Shown: positions 59,768-64,000 of the stretch, in pieces
How the letters are laid out: each line of letters opens with the position of its first letter
Position numbering within the stretch: the first letter of the stretch is position 1
Assembly (NCBI GenBank): GCA_035315185.1
Contig: DATFYE010000145.1
Location: forward strand, 1-64,000
Direction of reading: 5' to 3'
Length of the DNA: 64,000 nt
Source: JADGQN01 sp035315185
GTDB taxonomy: Bacteria > Desulfobacterota > Syntrophorhabdia > Syntrophorhabdales > WCHB1-27
Notes under the pieces: model-generated
Databases searched by the model: none
Seen by the model: only the letters and a program-made list of their open reading frames with translations
What the model was told of the DNA's origin: nothing
Position numbers and translations under genes: made by a program

Positions 59768-61666
59768 TCACGCGGTTCTCAGGAGCCGCTTATCTCCGCT
59801 CCTGATGGTGAGCCTTGTTTCGTCAAAGTATTCAAGAAGCGGTATCATGTACTTTCGAGAAACACCTGTAAGGTTCTTAAAGTCTGACGGCACCATTTCC
59901 TTACGCTTCTCCAGATGGTCAATCACCTTCTTCTTCAACGCCTCTATCACTCGGGCATCGAAGTACATGTCTCCCTTAATCTTCGCAACTTTGCCTTCGT
60001 GCGCCAGTTTCCCGAGCATGTCACGAAGGCTGGCCTCCTTGATGTTCAAGTCTACAGAAAGCTCGTTTACGCTTGGCGGCGTGAGTCCTGCCCGTTGGAG
60101 CTTCTTGAGGATCTGTTCCTCCTCCTCTTGCACTGACTTATCAGCAGTTCGGGCCACGCCTTTCAAGAGTACCTTATCTTTCTCTACCTCCAGCTGACCC
60201 GCTTTGATAAGTTCCTCAAGGGCAACTTGGAACACGTGAGGTTCTACCTTGGGCAGTCTCGTGCGTAGTTCTTCTTTGGAGATGCCCACTTTAAGAGGGT
60301 TCTTGGCATGAAAGTCTGTGAGGAGCGCCTGCAGCCTGGCCTTATAGTCGGAAAAATGAGTTGAGTGAACGAGGGTTCTCCCGATCAGTTTTGCCTTTCC
60401 GCTCTGGGTCAGCTCCGCAATGGCTCTTTCAATGGCCTTTTCTTCTGTGCCCAGGAGAACGGCAAGTGCCTCTTTGCGCATACCCTCGTATGTTCCTTTC
60501 AGGATATGATACTCGATCCTGTCGACAATACTGCCCTCACGCAGCAGGGAGAAAGTCCTGGCAAGGTCTCCTGCCTTTGTCACGTGTCTTTTTGGCAGGA
60601 TGTCGAGTACCGTGCCTCCGCCAAGTGTCTGTATGCTATAAGATCCCCGCAGAATATACCTGTCGCCTGGTAATACCACTACCGGCTCCATGAAAATGAA
60701 CTGTGCGAATGCCTCTTCTCCCGGCTCTATGCTCTTCCGGTCGAGCAGGACGAGCCGGGCTTCCACCTGTGTGGTCGCAATATGAAACCGCAGAATACTC
60801 CCATTTTTTATAGCTTTGAAGGGCAGCTTGAGATACCGGAATGTCGCATCGATGCGGCTGGTCAGCATCAGGCTTTCCGGTCTGCCCACGAGCGTTCCCC
60901 GCTCTATTTCCTGCTTTTCTACTCCCTGCAGGTTAAGCGCTACACGCTGGCCCGCCGACGCCTCGCTCGCGTCTTCATGGTAGGCTTGTATATTTCTTAC
61001 TTTTGCCCTCCTCCCGGTAGGGTAAATTTCCACCTCTTCGCCCTCACGTATCTGACCCGAGATGCACGTGCCCGTCACGATCGTGCCGAAGCCTTTAATA
61101 GTGAAGACCCGGTCAACAGGCAATCTAAAGATGCCCGCTTTCGACCGTTCCTGAATCTCATCTGCTACTTTTCTTATATGCTCCTTGAGGAGGTCGATGT
61201 TTTCACCCGTCATTGATGAAACAGCAATGACCGGTGCACCTTCAAGGAACCGACCTTTGACGAGATCCCGTATTTCCTCCTTAACCAGTTCCACGATGTC
61301 AGGCTCTACCAGATCTTTCTTGGTGATCGCTACAATCCCCCTCTTGATGCCGAGCAGCTCGCAGATATCCAGGTGCTCCCTCGTCTGCGGCATGACCGAT
61401 TCATCTGCTGCGATTACGAAGAGCACCATGTCGATGCCCCAAGCTCCTGCCACCATGTGCTTCACAAAACGTTCGTGGCCGGGAACGTCGACGATGCCTG
61501 CCAGAAGATCATCCCCGAATCTGTAATGGGCAAAACCGAGTTCTATGGTTATGCCCCGTTCTTTTTCTTCTTTAAGTCTGTCGCAGTCAATGCCGGTCAG
61601 TGCTTTCACCAAGGCGGTCTTGCCGTGATCGATATGACCTGCGGTGCCTATGACGATCTGCTTCAT
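59768..61666 (-). CDS. selB: Selenocysteine-specific elongation factor SelB
   Basis: A 632-residue translation factor that brings Sec-tRNA to UGA codons followed by a SECIS. GTPase motifs: GTAGHIDHGKTALVKAL near residue 6, DVPGHERF near 60, and ITKKD near 113. EF-Tu-like domains 2-3 follow, then about 230 C-terminal residues of winged-helix repeats that bind SECIS RNA. The ATG at 61666 (MKQIVIGTAGHID) is the family start; 23 codons upstream are spurious. With the Sec-containing selD it shows a working UGA-Sec code. SelA and tRNA-Sec genes were not seen here. Confidence 0.95.
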   Translation of the reverse strand: MKQIVIGTAGHIDHGKTALVKALTGIDCDRLKEEKERGITIELGFAHYRFGDDLLAGIVDVPGHERFVKHMVAGAWGIDMVLFVIAADESVMPQTREHLDICELLGIKRGIVAITKKDLVEPDIVELVKEEIRDLVKGRFLEGAPVIAVSSMTGENIDLLKEHIRKVADEIQERSKAGIFRLPVDRVFTIKGFGTIVTGTCISGQIREGEEVEIYPTGRRAKVRNIQAYHEDASEASAGQRVALNLQGVEKQEIERGTLVGRPESLMLTSRIDATFRYLKLPFKAIKNGSILRFHIATTQVEARLVLLDRKSIEPGEEAFAQFIFMEPVVVLPGDRYILRGSYSIQTLGGGTVLDILPKRHVTKAGDLARTFSLLREGSIVDRIEYHILKGTYEGMRKEALAVLLGTEEKAIERAIAELTQSGKAKLIGRTLVHSTHFSDYKARLQALLTDFHAKNPLKVGISKEELRTRLPKVEPHVFQVALEELIKAGQLEVEKDKVLLKGVARTADKSVQEEEEQILKKLQRAGLTPPSVNELSVDLNIKEASLRDMLGKLAHEGKVAKIKGDMYFDARVIEALKKKVIDHLEKRKEMVPSDFKNLTGVSRKYMIPLLEYFDETRLTIRSGDKRLLRTA

Positions 61667-61753
61667 AGTCGATAGTATACGGGGGAAGGTATTAAAAGTC
61701 CATCTGCGGCGCTGGCTTTCGCCACGCCGCATCACGGGCTTACTTGTTAAAAT

Positions 61754-62575
61754 CTATTTGATTGACAGTAACTCTACCTCGTAGATTAACGTAGCGTTGG
61801 GTCCTATGGCCGGAGGGGCTCCTTGTTCACCGTAGGCGAGCCGGGATGGTATGAAAAGTTGCCATTTCGCACCCACGCTCATCATTTGCAGTGCCTCCAC
61901 CCAACCCTTGATCATGCGGTTAACCTGGAAGACGAATGGTTGCCCACGGCGGTAGGAGCTGTCGAACTCAGTGCCGTCAATAAAGGTCCCGCGATAATTC
62001 ACCGCAACAGTATCCGTTGCCCTCGGGGTGCGGCCCGTGCCCATTCTCATGATCCTGTATTGCAACCCGCTCGGCAGGGTTCTTACCCCTTCCTTTTTCA
62101 TGTTCTGTGCAAGAAATGCCTCTCCCTCCTTCCTGTTCTTTTCGGCATCCTGCTTCATCATCTCAGTCCCTCTGGCTTCCATTGTCCTGCCGACACCAGT
62201 CATTGTTTCGGACATTTGCTGGTCACTGAGAAGAAGCTTCCCGCCTGAGTAGGCATCCCGGAAGCCTCTTGACACAAGGTCAGGGTCGACTTCCATGCCG
62301 AAGCGCCTCATATCGCTCCCCATCTGAGCGCCTATGGCATAGCTTCTCTTCTCTTTCTCTGTCCTGAGCGCCTGATCGTCGGCTCCATAGGCTATTCCCG
62401 TTATAAGCAGCGCTACTAATACCAATTCGCCTTCAAGTGTATACCTTCGTTGTCGCTGCGTCGCTCTTCTCGACGTACTTCCAAGTACGCCTGCGTCGGC
62501 TCCTCGCTGCCGCCTCGGTCTCCGCTCGAATGCAAATCGGTATAAGAGTGTGAGCGCTCTCGCGCAAGATTTCAT
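61754..62575 (-). CDS. FKBP-type peptidyl-prolyl isomerase (Mip/FkpA-like), interrupted in frame by a palindromic element
   Basis: A 273-residue frame. The C-terminal FKBP domain has VNYRGTFIDGTEFDSSYRRG, FQVNRMIKGWVEALQMM and SRLAYGEQGAPPAIGPNATL; before it is a Mip-like dimer helix domain. The ATG at 62575 has an excellent GAGGAGGT site 5 bases before it. After 10 codons (MKSCARALTL) the frame enters repeat copy D. It re-emerges 42 codons later at LVALLITGIAYGADD. Removing the insert and one TTA copy joins these into an ordinary signal peptide. The precursor therefore has an Arg-rich 42-residue insertion inside its export signal. Confidence 0.85.
   Translation of the reverse strand: MKSCARALTLLYRFAFERRPRRQRGADAGVLGSTSRRATQRQRRYTLEGELVLVALLITGIAYGADDQALRTEKEKRSYAIGAQMGSDMRRFGMEVDPDLVSRGFRDAYSGGKLLLSDQQMSETMTGVGRTMEARGTEMMKQDAEKNRKEGEAFLAQNMKKEGVRTLPSGLQYRIMRMGTGRTPRATDTVAVNYRGTFIDGTEFDSSYRRGQPFVFQVNRMIKGWVEALQMMSVGAKWQLFIPSRLAYGEQGAPPAIGPNATLIYEVELLSIK
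62420..62542. repeat. Palindromic MITE-like element, copy D (123 bp), inside a coding sequence
   Basis: Termini TACCAATTCGCCTTCAAG and, reading the complement, TACCGATTTGCATTCGAG. Flanked on both sides by TAA (62417-62419 and 62543-62545), a 3-bp target duplication. 123 + 3 = 126 bp, so the FKBP frame is kept with no stop codon. Confidence 0.9.
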
Positions 62576-62855
62576 AAACCACCTCCTCGTTTTTGTGATA
62601 ATCTAACGCTGCCAAGCGTGAAAAACAATGGTTGCGGAGGGTCAGAAAATGTCGAATGAGGCAACAGTGATTCGACACTAATGTCGTTCGTCTGCCCCCT
62701 TCATATCCCCGATCCAGGTCGCAATTAGTCCAAAAGCACCCAGAACCTTTAGGTAATCGGTTGCGGGCGAGCCGGTTGGGGTAAGGGACTCTGAACTGGC
62801 ATGGTTCATGCTGTTGAGAATTTAGGCTACGATTGAACCCTGAGGCTGGGGGTTG
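62576..62855. other. Divergent intergenic region, no gene seen
   Basis: Between the FKBP gene and the Gly/Tyr-rich protein gene. No coding frame, tRNA or known riboswitch was recognised. Confidence 0.4.
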
Positions 62856-62884
62856 TTGACACGAGAATATTTGGGGGTTATCCT
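62856..62884 (+). promoter_or_regulatory. Promoter of the Gly/Tyr-rich protein operon
   Basis: TTGACA at 62856-62861 and TATCCT at 62879-62884 with a 17-bp spacer, 23 bp before the ATG; GGGAGGAAG serves as ribosome site. Confidence 0.6.
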
Positions 62885-62907
62885 TTGAGTGGGAGGAAGT
62901 AATCGAG

Positions 62908-63426
62908 ATGAAAAAGGTTAGCGTCACCATTTTGCTTGGTGCTCTTATCTGTTTAGCCCCATGTGCGGGTGTTCTTTTTGCTGCCAGTGGCGGACATGGC
63001 GGAGGTTATTCCGGCGGGTACCACGGTAGCTATTCCAGCGGCGGGTATCACGGATCTTACTCCGGCGCATATTACGGCGGTGGGTATCGCGGACCGTATT
63101 ACGGCGGTTATTACGGGTACCGCGGCTATTATGGCTGGCGTGGCGGTTACGGTTGGTACGGCTACGGCCCGTGGTGGGGGTATCCCTACGCCTACCCATA
63201 TGCCTATCCGTATTACGGCTATTCCTATGCCTACCCTTCCTATCCGTACTCTGCCTACCCTCCTCTCGATAACCAGATTGCTGTGCCGAGCGAACCGCAG
63301 CAATCTTATTGGTATTACTGCCAGAATCCGCAAGGTTATTACCCGTACGTCACCAACTGCCCGGGTGGATGGACACAGGTACTCCCGACACCGCCCCAGT
63401 CAGGAAAGGAGAGTGTAGCACCATGA
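62908..63426 (+). CDS. Exported Gly/Tyr-rich low-complexity protein
   Basis: A 172-residue protein with signal peptide (VTILLGALICLAPCAGVLFA). Residues 28-80 are GGYHGSYSGG-type repeats; residues 80-120 are PYAYPYAYPYYGYS-type repeats. The C-terminal block YWYYCQNPQGYYPYVTNCPG is conserved in many small exported proteobacterial proteins and its two Cys may form a disulfide. Probably a cell-envelope or surface structural protein; no enzyme motif. The next gene overlaps by 4 bp (ATGA). Confidence 0.7.
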   Translation: MKKVSVTILLGALICLAPCAGVLFAASGGHGGGYSGGYHGSYSSGGYHGSYSGAYYGGGYRGPYYGGYYGYRGYYGWRGGYGWYGYGPWWGYPYAYPYAYPYYGYSYAYPSYPYSAYPPLDNQIAVPSEPQQSYWYYCQNPQGYYPYVTNCPGGWTQVLPTPPQSGKESVAP

Positions 63427-64000
63427 CATGGAAACGAAGTCTTCTGTTTTTCTCTGCTGTCGTATTGCTCTCAGGATGCGCAACCATGCCGACAGGACCG
63501 AATGTCACGGTCCTTCCGGGCCCGGGAAAGCCTTTTGACGTCTTCATGGCTGATGATACTGTTTGCCGGCAATGGGCCCAGCAGCAGATTGGCGGCGCGT
63601 CACCCAGTGGAACCGCCAATCAGAACATGGCTACCGGGGCCGTAGTGGGAACTGCGGTAGGGGCCGCGATGGGTGCGGCGATCGGTGCTGCCACGGGCAA
63701 TGCGGCCGCTGGTGCTGCAATTGGTGGCGGAACGGGTCTCCTCGGCGGAACCGCCATGGGGAGCAACGCAGGCGCTTCGTCGGAGTATCAGCTCCAAAGG
63801 CGGTACGACATCGCCTATCAGCAATGCATGTATGCCAAGGGAAACCAGATCCCCGGTTCACCTGCTCCGCGGGCTTATGCACCCCCGCCGCCTCCACCAC
63901 CGACGGGATATCAGAGTCAGAACCAAGGGGTGTGGGTGGTAGTTCCGGGTCAATATGTGAACGGCAAGTGGGTACCTGAACACAAGGTGCAGGTACCATC
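63423..64000 (+). CDS. Glycine-zipper lipoprotein, C-terminus beyond window
   Basis: An open frame of 192 codons running off the window edge, with no stop. The signal sequence LLFFSAVVLLSGC gives a lipobox with Cys at residue 19. Near residues 60-115 lies an Ala/Gly-rich glycine-zipper segment (VVGTAVGAAMGAAIGAATGN), and near 155 a proline run (YAPPPPPPPP). Such proteins insert glycine zippers in the outer membrane. The 4-bp overlap with the previous gene shows co-expression. Confidence 0.8.
   Translation, partial: MTWKRSLLFFSAVVLLSGCATMPTGPNVTVLPGPGKPFDVFMADDTVCRQWAQQQIGGASPSGTANQNMATGAVVGTAVGAAMGAAIGAATGNAAAGAAIGGGTGLLGGTAMGSNAGASSEYQLQRRYDIAYQQCMYAKGNQIPGSPAPRAYAPPPPPPPTGYQSQNQGVWVVVPGQYVNGKWVPEHKVQVP

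Noticed and set aside
1..64000. tRNA, rRNA and CRISPR arrays
   Set aside because: No T-arm-like GGTTCGAATCC blocks with CCA-side stems, no rRNA-like stretches and no evenly spaced direct repeats with unique spacers were seen.
1..64000. Other in-frame UGA selenoproteins
   Set aside because: I looked for same-frame neighbouring ORFs split by TGA with a following hairpin; only selD showed it.

Overview
The window looks like a chromosome segment of a strictly anaerobic, Gram-negative bacterium of the Desulfobacterota (former Deltaproteobacteria), most like the syntrophic aromatic-degrading Syntrophorhabdus group. This is inferred from gene content: selenocysteine machinery (SelB, and a SelD that itself carries an in-frame UGA), an NDP-forming acyl-CoA synthetase, orphan TRAP and ABC binding proteins, an aryl/acyl-CoA ligase, a beta-oxidation-type operon with a thiolase plus DUF35 partner, System II cytochrome c maturation and multihaem cytochromes. 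No phage, IS transposase, CRISPR array, rRNA or tRNA was seen.

Layout. 1-8.1 kb is a cell-surface region: a GT39-like and a GT2 glycosyltransferase, a c-di-GMP-I riboswitch, a secreted papain-like protease with a repeated C-terminus, an AlgI/AlgJ-type O-acetylation pair and a matrixin-like protease. 8.1-13.5 kb holds an NDP-forming acyl-CoA synthetase, a TRAP binding protein and a CoA ligase. 13.6-16.5 kb has selD divergent from an adenine-deaminase-like hydrolase. 16.6-31.9 kb is mixed housekeeping: DUF3047, sirtuin, a TPP enzyme, Nudix, SDR, a dihaem cytochrome, a PatB-like lyase, HD protein, aroK, cold-shock protein, radical SAM, a deacetylase-fold enzyme, HU, purQ, ResC/ResB and a tetrahaem cytochrome. 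32-41.3 kb carries a MetE-like protein, an HDOD pair, a TolC-EmrA-EmrB efflux operon, a YedY-like oxidoreductase, a CopZ-like protein and RmuC. 41.4-44.2 kb is hrcA-grpE-dnaJ without dnaK. 44.5-53.5 kb has a LivK-type binding protein, a LarA-like protein, phoH-ybeY-lnt, a peptidase MA protein and two paralogous metallo-beta-lactamase-fold proteins. 53.7-57.2 kb is the hydroxyacyl-CoA dehydrogenase / enoyl-CoA hydratase / thiolase / DUF35 operon, closed by a strong terminator. 57.3-64 kb has a PagL-like protein, a nuclease, an ExeA-like ATPase, selB, an FKBP isomerase and two surface proteins at the edge.

The most unusual content is in the repeats. A family of about 123-bp palindromic, MITE-like elements (at least seven copies plus fragments) has terminal inverted repeats beginning TACC and, in the two cleanest copies, a TTA/TAA target duplication. 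Several copies sit exactly on stop codons. One is inserted in frame inside the signal-peptide region of the FKBP gene, adding 42 codons, reminiscent of Rickettsia palindromic elements. A second, independent layer consists of degenerate 7-8-bp word arrays at gene 3' ends. Several of these supply the stop codon and are paired as perfect 12-16-bp inverted repeats.

Other points of note are the Sec-encoding UGA and hairpin in selD, the orphan riboswitch pointing antisense into the protease gene, and the adenine-deaminase-like protein lacking hallmark motifs. All coordinates and motifs were read by eye. No database search or folding program was run.
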